A stretch of DNA of 64,000 bases from Bordetella petrii (GTDB lineage: Bacteria; Pseudomonadota; Gammaproteobacteria; Burkholderiales; Burkholderiaceae_B): NCBI RefSeq assembly GCF_000067205.1, contig NC_010170.1, positions 3,162,001 to 3,226,000 of the forward strand. Reading direction: 5' to 3'. The translations under genes and the position numbers were made by a program. Positions within the stretch are counted from its first letter, which is position 1; the number at the start of each line of letters is the position of its first letter. Shown one piece after another: positions 51,804 through 60,877 of the stretch. Below the pieces are notes generated by a model. The model was not told the DNA's origin, made no database searches, and was given only the letters and a program-made list of their open reading frames with translations.

Positions 51804-52658
51804 TCAGGCGCCGCGCGCCACCGGCCGGGCCGGGTCGCTGCACCATTCGCTCCACGACCCCGGATACAGGCGCGAGCCCTCCAGCCCGGCGATTTCCATG
51901 GCCAGCAGATTGTGGCAGGCCGTGATGCCCGAGCCGCACTGGTGCACCACCGTGCGCGGATCGCGCTCGCCCAGCAGGCCGGCAAACTCGGCGCGCAACT
52001 GCGCGGCCGGCTTGAAGCGGCCGTCCGCCTGCAGGTTTTCGCCATTGGGGCGATTCAGCGCGCCGGGAATATGCCCAGCCACCGGATCCATGGGTTCAAC
52101 CTCGCCACGGTAGCGATTGGCGGCGCGCGCGTCGAGCACGGTGAAGGCCGGCCGGGACAGATTGGCCAGCACCGCATCGGCGTCCACCGTATCGACCAGC
52201 GACGGGGCAGCCGGAGCCGCGGCGCCGGCAAGCGGTTCAGCCGCGACCGTGACCGTATCCACCGGATGCCCGGCGGCGAGCCAGCCCTGCCAGCCGCCAT
52301 CCAGCACCACCACGCGCTCGTGGCCCAGCCAGCGCAGCATCCACCACAGGTGCGCGGCGAACATGCCGCCGCTGGCGTCGTACGCCACCACCAGGCTGTC
52401 GGGATGTACGCCATGACCGGCCATCAGGGCCGCCAGATCGGCGCGCGCCGGCAGCGGGTGGCGGCCGTTGCTGCCGGTGCGCGGCGCGGCCAGCTCGGTT
52501 TCATGATCAAGGTAGCGTGCGCCGGGAATATGGCCTTGCTCGTAGGCGCGCCGTCCGGCCGCGTGGTCGGCCAGGTCGTGACGCACATCGAAAATGCGCA
52601 CGCCGGGCGATTGCAGGCGCTCGGCCAGGTCGGCGGCGGAAATCAGCGTCATGGTCAT
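51804..52658 (-). CDS. sseA: 3-mercaptopyruvate sulfurtransferase-type tandem rhodanese
   Basis: The enzyme transfers sulfur from 3-mercaptopyruvate or thiosulfate to an acceptor. The 284-residue protein has two rhodanese domains (about 1-140 and 155-280). The catalytic Cys241 lies in HQCGSGITACHN, the CGSGxTA form of mercaptopyruvate sulfurtransferases, not the CRKGxT form of thiosulfate enzymes. The N-terminal domain keeps FDVRHDLADHAAG and ARYLDHETELAAP. The start is ATG 52658 or 52652. It runs on the minus strand 24 bp after an EamA transporter gene and may share its transcript. Confidence 0.9.
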   Translation of the reverse strand: MTMTLISAADLAERLQSPGVRIFDVRHDLADHAAGRRAYEQGHIPGARYLDHETELAAPRTGSNGRHPLPARADLAALMAGHGVHPDSLVVAYDASGGMFAAHLWWMLRWLGHERVVVLDGGWQGWLAAGHPVDTVTVAAEPLAGAAAPAAPSLVDTVDADAVLANLSRPAFTVLDARAANRYRGEVEPMDPVAGHIPGALNRPNGENLQADGRFKPAAQLRAEFAGLLGERDPRTVVHQCGSGITACHNLLAMEIAGLEGSRLYPGSWSEWCSDPARPVARGA

Positions 52659-52682
52659 GCAGGCTCCTTGTAGAGGGGTCGC

Positions 52683-53537
52683 TCAAGCCTCGGACGGCAT
52701 GCGCATGGTGCGCCATACCGACAGCAGGCCCGCCGCGATGATCAGGCCCATGCCCGCCCAGGCCAGGGCGTCGGGCCGGTCGCCCCAGAAGCCCATGCCC
52801 AGCAGGGCGGCGAATATGATCGTGGAATACTGCAGCGCGGCCGTCAACAGGGCCGAGCCTACCCCGAATGCCCGCGTCATGGCCAACTGCCCGAACAGGC
52901 CCGCCACGCCGACGCCCACCAGCGCGGCATAGCCCAGCAGGTCGGCATGGCCCCAGCCCTCGATGGCCAGCCCGGCCATGCTGCTCAGGCAGACGCCCAG
53001 CGAGAAAAAAAGCACCGTGCGCCATTCGGGCTCGCCAATGCGGCCCAGCTGGCGGATTTGCAGCATGGCCACCGCCGACATCGCACCGGCCCCCAGGCCA
53101 AACAGCGCGGCCAGCCACTGGTCATGGTTGATGCTGGGTCGCAGTACCGCGATCACTCCGGCGAAACCCAGGGCCACGGCGGCAATGCGCACGGGATCGC
53201 GCTGCGCCCCGCCCCAGCCCAGCATCCAGCAGGCGATGAACAGCGGCGCCGTGTAGTTCAGGCTGGTAGCGGTGGCCAGGGGCAGATGCGAAATGGCGAA
53301 AAAACCCAGCCACATCGACGTAACGCCCGCCACGTTGCGCCACAAGTGCAGGCGCCAGCTGGTGGGCATGATCGACTGCCGCCCGGCGCGCGCCCACAGC
53401 AGCAGCAAAACGACTGACGGAAAACCGCGAAAGAGCACGATCTGGGGCAATGAAGCGCCGTGCTCGGTGGCCAGCTTCACGAACGACCCCATCATGGCGA
53501 ACATGGCGGACGCCACCAACATCCAAAGAGCCTGCAT
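52683..53537 (-). CDS. EamA/DMT-family transporter
   Basis: This 284-residue protein has ten predicted helices in two EamA repeats. It starts MQALWMLVASAMFAMMGSFV, and characteristic pieces are GFFAISHLPLATATSLNYTA at the end of the first repeat and FGVGSALLTAALQYSTIIFA in the second. DMT transporters of this kind export small metabolites, but the substrate cannot be read from sequence. It precedes sseA on the same strand. Two further EamA genes, unlike this one and unlike each other, lie at 55707 and 56705. Confidence 0.9.
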   Translation of the reverse strand: MQALWMLVASAMFAMMGSFVKLATEHGASLPQIVLFRGFPSVVLLLLWARAGRQSIMPTSWRLHLWRNVAGVTSMWLGFFAISHLPLATATSLNYTAPLFIACWMLGWGGAQRDPVRIAAVALGFAGVIAVLRPSINHDQWLAALFGLGAGAMSAVAMLQIRQLGRIGEPEWRTVLFFSLGVCLSSMAGLAIEGWGHADLLGYAALVGVGVAGLFGQLAMTRAFGVGSALLTAALQYSTIIFAALLGMGFWGDRPDALAWAGMGLIIAAGLLSVWRTMRMPSEA

Positions 53538-53687
53538 TGGGGTCTAGATGATGAGAAAAAGAAGGAAAATAGGGGAAAGCGCTACTATACTCCGGGTCCG
53601 GAAAGCCTACTGCGGCCGGGGGGGGAACCGCCCTGCCCCGGCCCGGTCAAAACAGGCGCTCATTGCTCGCAGAGGATCACAAAAAGC

Positions 53688-54569
53688 ATGAAACGCATCT
53701 TCCTGTTCATTGTCACCAACCTGGCCGTCATGGTCGTGCTGTCGGCTACGCTGCGCGTGCTCGGCGTCGACCGCTACATCACGGCCCAGGGCATCAACTT
53801 CCAGTCGCTGCTGATTCTGTCGGTGGTCATCGGGTTCACCGGCGCCATCATCTCGCTGCTGATCAGCAAGCCCATGGCCAAATGGAGCACCGGCGCCCGG
53901 GTCATCGACCCCGCCGCCCCGGGTGGCTCGCGCGAAGCCTGGCTGGTAGAAACCGTGCACCAGCTGGCCGACCGCGCCGGCATCGGCCATCCCGAAGTCG
54001 CCATCTACGACGGGTCGCCCAACGCCTTCGCCACCGGCGCGTTCAAGAACGACTCGCTGGTTGCCGTGTCCACCGGACTGCTCGACAGCATGACCGAAGA
54101 AGAAGTCGCTGCCGTGCTGGGCCACGAAGTCGCGCACATCGCCAATGGCGACATGATCACGCTCACGCTCATCCAGGGCGTGGTCAATACCTTCGTAGTG
54201 TTCCTGGCGCGCGTCGTCGGATATTTCATCGACCGCACCGTGTTCCGCAACGAGCGCGGCGTGGGCGCCGGCTATTTCATTACCGTGCTGGTCTGTGAAA
54301 TCATCTTCGGCTTGCTTGCCTCGATTATCGTGGCCTGGTTCTCGCGCCAGCGCGAATACCGCGCCGACGCCGGCTCGGCCCAGCTGATGGGCTCGCGCGA
54401 ACCCATGATGCGCGCCCTGGCGCGTCTGGGCGGCCTGGAACCGGGCGAGCTGCCCAAGTCGTTCGAGGCCTCGGGCATTGCCGGCAAGGGCGGGCTGGGC
54501 GCCATCTTTGCCTCGCACCCGCCCATCCAGGCCCGCATCGCTGCCCTGCAGCACATGCGGGTGGTATAA
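53688..54569 (+). CDS. htpX: HtpX membrane metalloprotease
   Basis: HtpX is a zinc protease of the inner membrane that helps remove damaged membrane proteins and acts alongside FtsH. The 293-residue protein starts MKRIFLFIVTNLAVMVVLSA. Two N-terminal helices are followed by the zinc motif HEVAH (146-150) in AAVLGHEVAHIANGDMITL. Two more helices follow, then the third-ligand region REYRADAGSAQLMGSREPM. The C terminus SHPPIQARIAALQ is typical. The ATG at 53688 fits the family start; the longer frame upstream does not. Confidence 0.96.
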   Translation: MKRIFLFIVTNLAVMVVLSATLRVLGVDRYITAQGINFQSLLILSVVIGFTGAIISLLISKPMAKWSTGARVIDPAAPGGSREAWLVETVHQLADRAGIGHPEVAIYDGSPNAFATGAFKNDSLVAVSTGLLDSMTEEEVAAVLGHEVAHIANGDMITLTLIQGVVNTFVVFLARVVGYFIDRTVFRNERGVGAGYFITVLVCEIIFGLLASIIVAWFSRQREYRADAGSAQLMGSREPMMRALARLGGLEPGELPKSFEASGIAGKGGLGAIFASHPPIQARIAALQHMRVV

Positions 54570-54610
54570 GGCCGCGGCGGCCGCTATCGGGCGGCCCCCG
54601 GAAAGCCATC

Positions 54611-54639
54611 GGGCAGCCCATGCGGCTGCCCTTGTTTTT
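54611..54639 (+). terminator. htpX terminator
   Basis: GGGCAGCC pairs with GGCTGCCC around a CATGC loop (54611-54631), followed by TTGTTTTT. It lies 42 bp past the htpX stop and only 6 bp before the end of the convergent quinone reductase gene. Confidence 0.8.
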
Positions 54640-54644
54640 GCCGG

Positions 54645-55634
54645 TCAGTCCAGCGTCAGCACGGTCGCGCCGGTGGTCTTGCGAGCCGCCAGCGCGGTCT
54701 GGGCCTCGCCGGCCTGCTCCAGGGTGTAGCGCTGGTCGATGCGCACCTTGATCTTCTTCTTCAGCACCAGGTCGAACATCTCGGAGGCAGCCGCATTCAG
54801 CTTCTCTTGCGTGTTCACGTGCAGCCCGAGCGACGGGCGTGTCACGTACAGGCAGCCCTTCTGGTTGAGGGTGGCCAGGTTCACGCCCGACACCGGCCCC
54901 GACGCATTGCCGAAGCTCACCATCAGCCCGCGCGGCTCAATGCAGTCGAGCGAGGTTTCCCAGGTGTCTTTGCCCACGCCGTCATACACCACGGGTACCT
55001 TCTTGCCGCCGGTCAGTTCCAGCACGCGCTCGACCACGTTCTCGCGCGAGTAGTCGATGGTCTGCCAGGCGCCGTTGGCGCGCGCCAGCTCGGCCTTCTC
55101 GGGGCTGGACACCGTGCCGATCAGCTTCACGCCCAGCGCCTTGGCCCATTGGCAGGCAATCAGCCCCACGCCGCCCGCGGCTGCGTGGAACAGGATGGTT
55201 TCGTGGCCCTGCAGCCGGTACGTCTGGCGGAACAGGTACTGCACGGTCAGGCCCTTGAGCATCAGCGCCGCAGCCTCGTCGAAGGCCACGCCCTTGGGCA
55301 GCTTGACGACCTGGGCAGCCGGCACGTTGCGGGCCTGGGCGTAGGCGCCGATAGGGCTTTGCCCATAGGCCACACGGTCGCCCTTCTTGAGGTGGGCCAC
55401 GTCGGCCCCCACCGCCTCGACCACGCCGGCGGCCTCGAAGCCCAGGCCGTGCGGCAGCGGGTGGGGATACAGGCCGGTGCGGTAGTAGATGTCGATGAAG
55501 TTCAGCCCCGCCACATGCTGGCGGATAGTGACTTCATTGGGAGCCGGCGGCGGGACTTCGACGTCGACGATTTTCAGGACTTCGGGCCCGCCATGTTGTT
55601 CGATACGGACTGCCTTGACGAGATTGCTGGCCAT
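54645..55634 (-). CDS. qor: NADPH:quinone reductase, zeta-crystallin-like MDR family
   Basis: This cytoplasmic medium-chain dehydrogenase without zinc reduces quinones or enones with NADPH. The 329-residue protein starts MASNLVKAVRIEQHGGPEVL. It shows GLNFIDIYYRTGLYPHPLP, GFEAAGVVEAVGADVAHLKK and the nucleotide-binding AAAGGVGLIACQWAKALGVK, and lacks the catalytic zinc Cys/His pattern. The C-terminal YTLEQAGEAQTALAARKTTG is typical of Qor. It is convergent with htpX and stands alone on its strand. Confidence 0.9.
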   Translation of the reverse strand: MASNLVKAVRIEQHGGPEVLKIVDVEVPPPAPNEVTIRQHVAGLNFIDIYYRTGLYPHPLPHGLGFEAAGVVEAVGADVAHLKKGDRVAYGQSPIGAYAQARNVPAAQVVKLPKGVAFDEAAALMLKGLTVQYLFRQTYRLQGHETILFHAAAGGVGLIACQWAKALGVKLIGTVSSPEKAELARANGAWQTIDYSRENVVERVLELTGGKKVPVVYDGVGKDTWETSLDCIEPRGLMVSFGNASGPVSGVNLATLNQKGCLYVTRPSLGLHVNTQEKLNAAASEMFDLVLKKKIKVRIDQRYTLEQAGEAQTALAARKTTGATVLTLD

Positions 55635-55706
55635 GCCGGCCTCCTTTGTGTGTTGAATTCTTAGACTGCCATGCGGCGCAGTGCCGCGATAACCCCTGCC
55701 CTGGCG

Positions 55707-56660
55707 TCATCCGCCAGCCCCTACCCGGCTGCGCCCGCCCATGAGCACGAACACGCCCACCAGCACCAGTGCCGTGCCCGCGAGCTGCCAGGTGGTAATG
55801 GGCTCGCCCAGCAGCCACGCCGCCAGGAACAGCACCGACACCGGTCCCATCATGCCCAGCAGCGACGCGGTGGGCGCCCCCACCAGGGCCACTGCCCACA
55901 TCAGCATGAACACGGGCACCACGGTATTGAGCGTGGCGTGGATGAACGAATAGCCATAGACGCCGGCTGGCTGCACCAGCATCGATGGAGGATGAACCAG
56001 AAAGAACTGCACGACGCAGGCCAGGCAGGACACCAGCATGGCATAAGCCACCAGCCGCGTAGCCCCCACCCGCTTGACCAATTCGCCCGAGCAGATCAGG
56101 TACACAGCATAGCTGAGCGCCGACCCGAAAATAAACAAAGCCCCGAGCGCCACGTGGGAACCCGCGCCCTGCCGCAGGTCTTGCGCGAACACCAGGATCA
56201 CCCCCAGATAAGACGCCACCATGGCCACCCACTGGCGCGGCGCCACCGGACGCTTCAGCCACCAGGCCGACAGCAGCACTACCAGCGTGGGCGACAGGAA
56301 CAGGATGAGCCGCTCGAGGCTGGCCGATACGTAGCGCAGACCCAGGAAGTCGAGAAAACTGGAAAAGTAATAGCCCAGCAGGCCCAGCAGGCCCAGCTGC
56401 ACGCGCTCGCGCCGGCTCAGCACCGGCAATTCGCCGCGCGCCGCCCGTCGCGATTCGCGCCAGGCCACGGCCGCGAAGAATGGCATGGCGAACAGCATGC
56501 GGAACGCGATCAGCGTGACCGCGTCGATGCCGTACCGGTAGGTGATTTTGACGACGATAGCCTTGGCCGCGAACAGCACGGCGCCCAGCGTCGCCAGGAA
56601 GAAACCGAGAGCACGGGAAGACACGAAGGTGGGCGACCAAGACCTGGCTGGGCGATTCAT
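55707..56660 (-). CDS. EamA/DMT-family transporter
   Basis: This 317-residue protein has ten predicted helices and two EamA domains. The first repeat begins FFLATLGAVLFAAKAIVVKI and ends near LFLSPTLVVLLSAWWLKRPV; the second has ALFIFGSALSYAVYLICSGE and LLGMMGPVSVLFLAAWLLGE. The substrate is unknown. It diverges from another EamA gene at 56705 with only 44 bp between their starts, so the two share a very compact promoter region (AT-rich TGATTTTATATTTTCC at 56663-56678). Confidence 0.9.
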   Translation of the reverse strand: MNRPARSWSPTFVSSRALGFFLATLGAVLFAAKAIVVKITYRYGIDAVTLIAFRMLFAMPFFAAVAWRESRRAARGELPVLSRRERVQLGLLGLLGYYFSSFLDFLGLRYVSASLERLILFLSPTLVVLLSAWWLKRPVAPRQWVAMVASYLGVILVFAQDLRQGAGSHVALGALFIFGSALSYAVYLICSGELVKRVGATRLVAYAMLVSCLACVVQFFLVHPPSMLVQPAGVYGYSFIHATLNTVVPVFMLMWAVALVGAPTASLLGMMGPVSVLFLAAWLLGEPITTWQLAGTALVLVGVFVLMGGRSRVGAGG

Positions 56661-56704
56661 GCGATGATTTTATATTTTCCGGCGCCCGCCGCCGCATTTT
56701 TCGC

Positions 56705-57562
56705 ATGACTCGCCAACGCGCTCTCGTCTACATCCATTTCGCCGCCGTGCTGTTCGGCCTGACCGGCGTGTTCGGCGAACTGATCCAGGCCAGCGCCACG
56801 GTCATCACCCTGGGCCGGGCGGCCTTCGCCGTGGTGGCGCTGGCGGGGTTCGCGCGGGCGCAGCGCCGGCCACTGTTCAGCGCCCTGACGCCGGCGCAAT
56901 TGTTCATCCTTATCGTGGCCGGCTGCCTGCTGGCCGCGCACTGGGTCACCTTCTTCATCTCGGTCAAAACCGGCGGCATCGCCATCGCCACCCTGGGTTT
57001 CGCCAGCTTTCCCGCCTTCATCACACTGCTCGAAGGCGTGCTGTTCCGCGAGCGCGTGCGGCTTGCGGAGTGGTCGCTGCTGGGTCTGGTCACGGCCGGC
57101 CTGGTGCTGGTGACCCCATCGTTCAACTTCGCCGACCAGGGCACCGTGGGCCTGGCCTGGGGCATTCTGTCGGGCCTGTCGTTCGCCCTGCTGGCCCTCA
57201 CCAACCGGCGCTCCGCCGCCGGTCTCGACCCGATGCAAGTGGCCTGCTGGCAGAACATCGTAGTGGTGCTGGCGATGCTGCCCTTCGCCACCAGCCAGTT
57301 GCCGGCGCTGCCCGCCCTCGACTGGCTGTGGCTGGGATTGCTGGGCGTCTTCTGCACGGGCCTGTCGCACTACTTGTTCGTCTCCAGCCTGACCCGGCTC
57401 AATGCCCGCAGCGCGGGCCTGGTCATCGCGCTGGAGCCGGTCTACGCAATTGCGTTCGCCTGGCTGCTGTTCGCCCAGCAGCCGACCTTGCGCATGGCTG
57501 CGGGCGCGGCCCTCATCGTGGCCGCCATCGTGTGGTCGGGGCTGCGCAAGGCCACGCACTGA
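56705..57562 (+). CDS. EamA/DMT-family transporter
   Basis: This 285-residue ten-helix transporter has two EamA repeats. It starts MTRQRALVYIHFAAVLFGLT, and the repeat ends are visible as FASFPAFITLLEGVLFRERV and LVIALEPVYAIAFAWLLFAQ. It is divergent from the EamA gene at 55707 and ends 61 bp before the marR gene. It is not clearly part of the MarR-controlled operon, because the marR operator lies downstream of it. The exported compound is unknown. Confidence 0.9.
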   Translation: MTRQRALVYIHFAAVLFGLTGVFGELIQASATVITLGRAAFAVVALAGFARAQRRPLFSALTPAQLFILIVAGCLLAAHWVTFFISVKTGGIAIATLGFASFPAFITLLEGVLFRERVRLAEWSLLGLVTAGLVLVTPSFNFADQGTVGLAWGILSGLSFALLALTNRRSAAGLDPMQVACWQNIVVVLAMLPFATSQLPALPALDWLWLGLLGVFCTGLSHYLFVSSLTRLNARSAGLVIALEPVYAIAFAWLLFAQQPTLRMAAGAALIVAAIVWSGLRKATH

Positions 57563-57588
57563 GTCTGCCGCATAGGCGTAGTTTTGCC

Positions 57589-57616
57589 TTGACAATATTT
57601 GCCTAGGCAATAAAAT
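57589..57616 (+). promoter_or_regulatory. marR promoter with MarR operator in its spacer; leaderless start
   Basis: TTGACA (57589-57594) and TAAAAT (57611-57616) are separated by 16 bp. The spacer contains the perfect palindrome TTGCCTAGGCAA (57599-57610), which abuts the -10. Binding there would block RNA polymerase. The marR ATG at 57624 is only 8 bases past the -10, so the transcript should begin at or beside the start codon and lack a ribosome-binding site. Confidence 0.75.
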
Positions 57617-57623
57617 ACGGCCT

Positions 57624-58124
57624 ATGAACTCCAACCTCCCGCCCGCCGCTTCCGATACCCCTGTGCACTACCGGGGCACCGCGCGCTGCACCGACGACAA
57701 CATCGGCTTCATGATCAAGCAGGTGTACAACTCGCTCAACCGCATGCTCGATCTCGAAATGGCGCCGCTGGACCTCACGGCCATGCAGTGGCGGCCCATT
57801 GCCATGGTGGCGCGCGGCAGCGCCCATACCCCGGCCGAGCTGGCGCGCCTGCATGGCGTCGATACCGGCGCCATGACCCGCACCCTCGACCGCCTCGAGG
57901 CCAAGGGCCTGTTGCGCCGGGTCCGCAGCCACGAAGACCGGCGGGTGGTCGAGATCGAACTCACCGACCTGGGCCAGGAAAAGGCCAAGGCCATTCCCGC
58001 CAACATCGCCCGGGTGCTCAATCACCATCTGCGCGGCTTTTCTACCGACGAAGTCGCCCAGTTGCAGCACCTGCTGGGCCGCATGCTGGCCAACGGCTCG
58101 CCCTCGGGCACTTCCGAACGCTAA
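57624..58124 (+). CDS. MarR-family regulator of the downstream efflux operon
   Basis: This 166-residue winged-helix repressor starts MNSNLPPAASDTPVHYRGTA. The helix-turn-helix and wing are in TPAELARLHGVDTGAMTRTL and RLEAKGLLRRVRSHEDRRVV. The N-terminal helix DDNIGFMIKQVYNSLNRMLD fits the MarR dimerisation region. The same 12-bp palindrome stands in its own promoter and 38 bp before the channel gene, so autorepression and control of the EmrAB-type pump are strongly suggested. Members that control EmrAB-type pumps are released by phenolic and uncoupler-like compounds. The ligand here is unknown. Confidence 0.93.
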   Translation: MNSNLPPAASDTPVHYRGTARCTDDNIGFMIKQVYNSLNRMLDLEMAPLDLTAMQWRPIAMVARGSAHTPAELARLHGVDTGAMTRTLDRLEAKGLLRRVRSHEDRRVVEIELTDLGQEKAKAIPANIARVLNHHLRGFSTDEVAQLQHLLGRMLANGSPSGTSER

Positions 58125-58192
58125 CGGCGCCCTGCGGGCAGGCCGACCACGAACCGACGAATCATGTTGTATTCTCGATTGCGCTCTACTAA

Positions 58193-58204
58193 TTGCCTAG
58201 GCAA
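58193..58204 (+). promoter_or_regulatory. Second MarR operator, TTGCCTAGGCAA
   Basis: This is an exact copy of the 12-bp palindrome in the marR promoter, extended on both sides by A/T (AATTGCCTAGGCAAAT). It lies in the 117-bp gap between marR and the channel gene, 38 bp before that gene's ATG. A separate promoter is likely here, but its -35/-10 hexamers are not clear. Its presence rules out the longer reading frame that begins at 58164. Confidence 0.75.
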
Positions 58205-58241
58205 ATACAGTTTGATCAACAATTTTCAGCAAAACGTCAGG

Positions 58242-59666
58242 ATGAAAACCCTTATTCCCATGGCGCTGTTGCTGGTCTTGAGCGGTTGCGCCTGGATGGC
58301 GCCCACCAGCGAACCGGTGGCCCAGCTCGATGCAGCCCGGCTTGGACTACAAGGCACGTCGGTCACGTGGCCCGACGTCCAATGGTGGCGCCGCTACGGC
58401 GACGCTCAGCTCGATACGCTGATGACCGAGGCCTTGGCCAGCAACCCCTCGATGACGGCGGCGCAGGCTCGTCTGGCGCAGGCCAATGCCGCGGTGCGCG
58501 GCGCCCGGGCGCCGCTATTCCCGCAGGTCGATGCAAACTACAGCCTGACCCGCCAGCACCTGCCCGAGAATTACATCTACCAGCCGCCGCTGGCCGGCGG
58601 GGTCAGCTCCGACAACCGCCTGGCGCTCGACTTCAGCTACGAACTCGATTTCTGGGGCAAGAACCGCTCGCTGCTCGACGCCGCCGTGTCACGGCAGGCC
58701 GCGGCCGAGGCCGACGCCCAGGCCGCACGCAACCTGCTGGCGCGCGCGGTGACGCGCAGCTATCTGAACCTGCAAAACGCCTTTGCTCAGCATGACGTAT
58801 TGCAGCGCATCCTGGCGCAACGCGAAGATGTCCTGAAGCTGACGCAGGGCCGCCAGAACGCCGGGTTGGACACCCTGGTGGAAGTCAAGCAGGCGGAATC
58901 GTCGCTGGCCACCGCCAAGGTCGAGCTCACCCAGATCGAAACCACCATCGCGCAACTGCGCAACCAGGTGGCGGCGCTGGCCGGCGCCGGCCCCGCGCGC
59001 GGCCAGCAGCTGCAGCCCGTAAAGCTGGCCGCGCCGGCCGGCGTACTGCCCGACAGCGTGCCGCTCGACCTGCTGGGCCATCGCGCCGACGTCACGGCGG
59101 CGCGATGGCGCGCGGAAGCGGCGCGACACAATGTCGATGCCGCGCGCGCCCAGTTCTACCCCAACATCAACCTGGTGGCATTCGCCGGCTTCCAAGCCAT
59201 CGGCACTGCCAACCTGCTCGATGCCGGCAGCCGCACCCTGGGCATCGGCCCCGCCATCACCCTGCCCATTTTCCATGGCGGCGCGCTCAACGCCAACCTG
59301 GCCGGCCGGCGCGCCGATGCCGACCTGGCGGTAGCCGACTACAACCAGAACGTGCTCGACGCGGTGCGCCAGGTGGCCGACGCGCTCGATGCGCTGCGCC
59401 TGCTCGGCCGCGAAACGGCCCAGCAGCGCCAGGCCCGCACGGCCATCGACGCCGCCTATGACCTCGCCGTGCAGCGCTACCGCGCGGGCATGGGCAACTA
59501 CCTGACCGTGCTGGTGGCCCAGACCGGCGTGCTGACCCAGGCCCGCCTGGATACCGACCTGCGCTTTCGCGCCTACCAGCTCGACGCCGACCTCGCCTAT
59601 GCGCTGGGCGGTGGCTACACGCCGCCAGCCGCCGCCGACGGCCAGGCCCCGTCTTCTACTCATTGA
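58242..59666 (+). CDS. NodT-family outer membrane efflux lipoprotein
   Basis: This is the outer-membrane channel of the second tripartite pump, 474 residues from ATG 58242 (MKTLIPMALLLVLSGC), preceded by CAGGA. The lipoprotein signal ends in LLVLSGC. It has two outer-membrane-efflux repeats with YELDFWGKNRSLLDAAVSRQ and DLLGHRADVTAARWRAEAAR, and PAITLPIFHGGALNANLAG near the end. Unlike the OprM-type gene at 10286, it precedes its adaptor and pump genes. The adaptor starts 20 bp later. Confidence 0.93.
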   Translation: MKTLIPMALLLVLSGCAWMAPTSEPVAQLDAARLGLQGTSVTWPDVQWWRRYGDAQLDTLMTEALASNPSMTAAQARLAQANAAVRGARAPLFPQVDANYSLTRQHLPENYIYQPPLAGGVSSDNRLALDFSYELDFWGKNRSLLDAAVSRQAAAEADAQAARNLLARAVTRSYLNLQNAFAQHDVLQRILAQREDVLKLTQGRQNAGLDTLVEVKQAESSLATAKVELTQIETTIAQLRNQVAALAGAGPARGQQLQPVKLAAPAGVLPDSVPLDLLGHRADVTAARWRAEAARHNVDAARAQFYPNINLVAFAGFQAIGTANLLDAGSRTLGIGPAITLPIFHGGALNANLAGRRADADLAVADYNQNVLDAVRQVADALDALRLLGRETAQQRQARTAIDAAYDLAVQRYRAGMGNYLTVLVAQTGVLTQARLDTDLRFRAYQLDADLAYALGGGYTPPAAADGQAPSSTH

Positions 59667-59686
59667 CCGACCCGGATCACGAAGTC

Positions 59687-60877
59687 ATGAAAGCAACTCC
59701 CGTAGCCAACCCCGCCCGCAAACGCCTGCTGCTGATCGCCGCCGGCGTCTTCATCCTGCTGGCGATCCTGTACGCCATCTGGTGGGCATTGTTCGGTTCC
59801 CGCGTGGAAAGCACCGACGACGCCTACGTGCACGGCAACCTGGTGCAGATCACACCGCAAGTGCCCGGGACCGTCATCGCCATCGAAGCCGGCGACACTG
59901 AACACGTGCGCGCTGGCCAGCCGCTGGTGCGGCTCGATCCGTCCGACGCCGACGTGGCGCTGCAACAGGCCGAGGCCCAGCTGGCGCAAACCGTGCGCCA
60001 GGTGCGCACGCTGTATGCGCAGAACGACTCTCTGGCGGCCGACGTGAATGTCCGGCAGGCCGACATCGAACGCGCCCAGGCCGACCTGAGCCGTGCGCAG
60101 GCCGACTTGAAGCGCCGCCAGGCGCTGGCCAAATCCGGCGGCGTCAGCGGCGAAGAACTGCTGCACGCCCAGACCGCCCTGAAGTCCGCCCAGTCGGGGC
60201 TGGCCCAGGCCAAGGCCGCGCTGGCCGCCGCGCAGGCGCGGCTGGCCACCAACCAGGCCCTGACCGATGGCACCACGGTAGCCGACCATCCCGACGTGAG
60301 GCAGGCCGCGGCCAGGCTGCGCGATGCGTGGCTGGCCCGTTCGCGCACGGTGCTGCCCGCGCCGGTCGACGGCCTGATCGCGCGCCGCAGCGTGCAGGTC
60401 GGCCAGCGTGTCGCGCCCGGCGCGACGCTGATGAACGTGGTGCCGTTGAACCAGGTGTGGGTAGAGGCCAACTTCAAGGAAGGCCAGCTGCGCCGCATGC
60501 ACCCCGGCCAGTCCGCCACCCTGGTCGCCGACATGTACGGCAGCTCGGTTACGTATCACGGCACGGTAGTGGGCCTGGACGCGGGCACGGGTAGCGCTTT
60601 CGCGCTGCTGCCGGCCCAGAATGCCACCGGCAACTGGATCAAGGTAGTGCAGCGCGTGCCTGTGCGCATTGAACTCGATCCCGAAGAACTGAAGGCGCAT
60701 CCCCTGCGCGTCGGCCTGTCGATGGAAGTCGAAGTCGACGTCAGCCAGGACGGCGACGAGCTCGCCCCGCTGCCGCAGCGCCACGAGCCGGCTTGGTCCA
60801 CCGAGGCCTTCGCCGATCCGCAGGCCGAGGCTGACGCGCTGATCGCCAAGATCATCAAGGCCAACCTGGCATCATGA
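59687..60877 (+). CDS. EmrA-family periplasmic adaptor
   Basis: EmrA-type adaptors connect an MFS pump to an outer-membrane channel. The protein has 396 residues from ATG 59687; an in-frame TTG at 59663, overlapping the previous stop, would add eight. One N-terminal anchor helix (about 14-36) is followed by the EmrA signature SRVESTDDAYVHGNLVQITP and VPGTVIAIEAGDTEHVRAGQ. A long coiled coil (about 90-190, Ala/Gln/Lys-rich) and PAPVDGLIARRSVQVGQRVA come next, ending in a beta-barrel. The stop overlaps the pump start by 4 bp. Confidence 0.93.
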   Translation: MKATPVANPARKRLLLIAAGVFILLAILYAIWWALFGSRVESTDDAYVHGNLVQITPQVPGTVIAIEAGDTEHVRAGQPLVRLDPSDADVALQQAEAQLAQTVRQVRTLYAQNDSLAADVNVRQADIERAQADLSRAQADLKRRQALAKSGGVSGEELLHAQTALKSAQSGLAQAKAALAAAQARLATNQALTDGTTVADHPDVRQAAARLRDAWLARSRTVLPAPVDGLIARRSVQVGQRVAPGATLMNVVPLNQVWVEANFKEGQLRRMHPGQSATLVADMYGSSVTYHGTVVGLDAGTGSAFALLPAQNATGNWIKVVQRVPVRIELDPEELKAHPLRVGLSMEVEVDVSQDGDELAPLPQRHEPAWSTEAFADPQAEADALIAKIIKANLAS

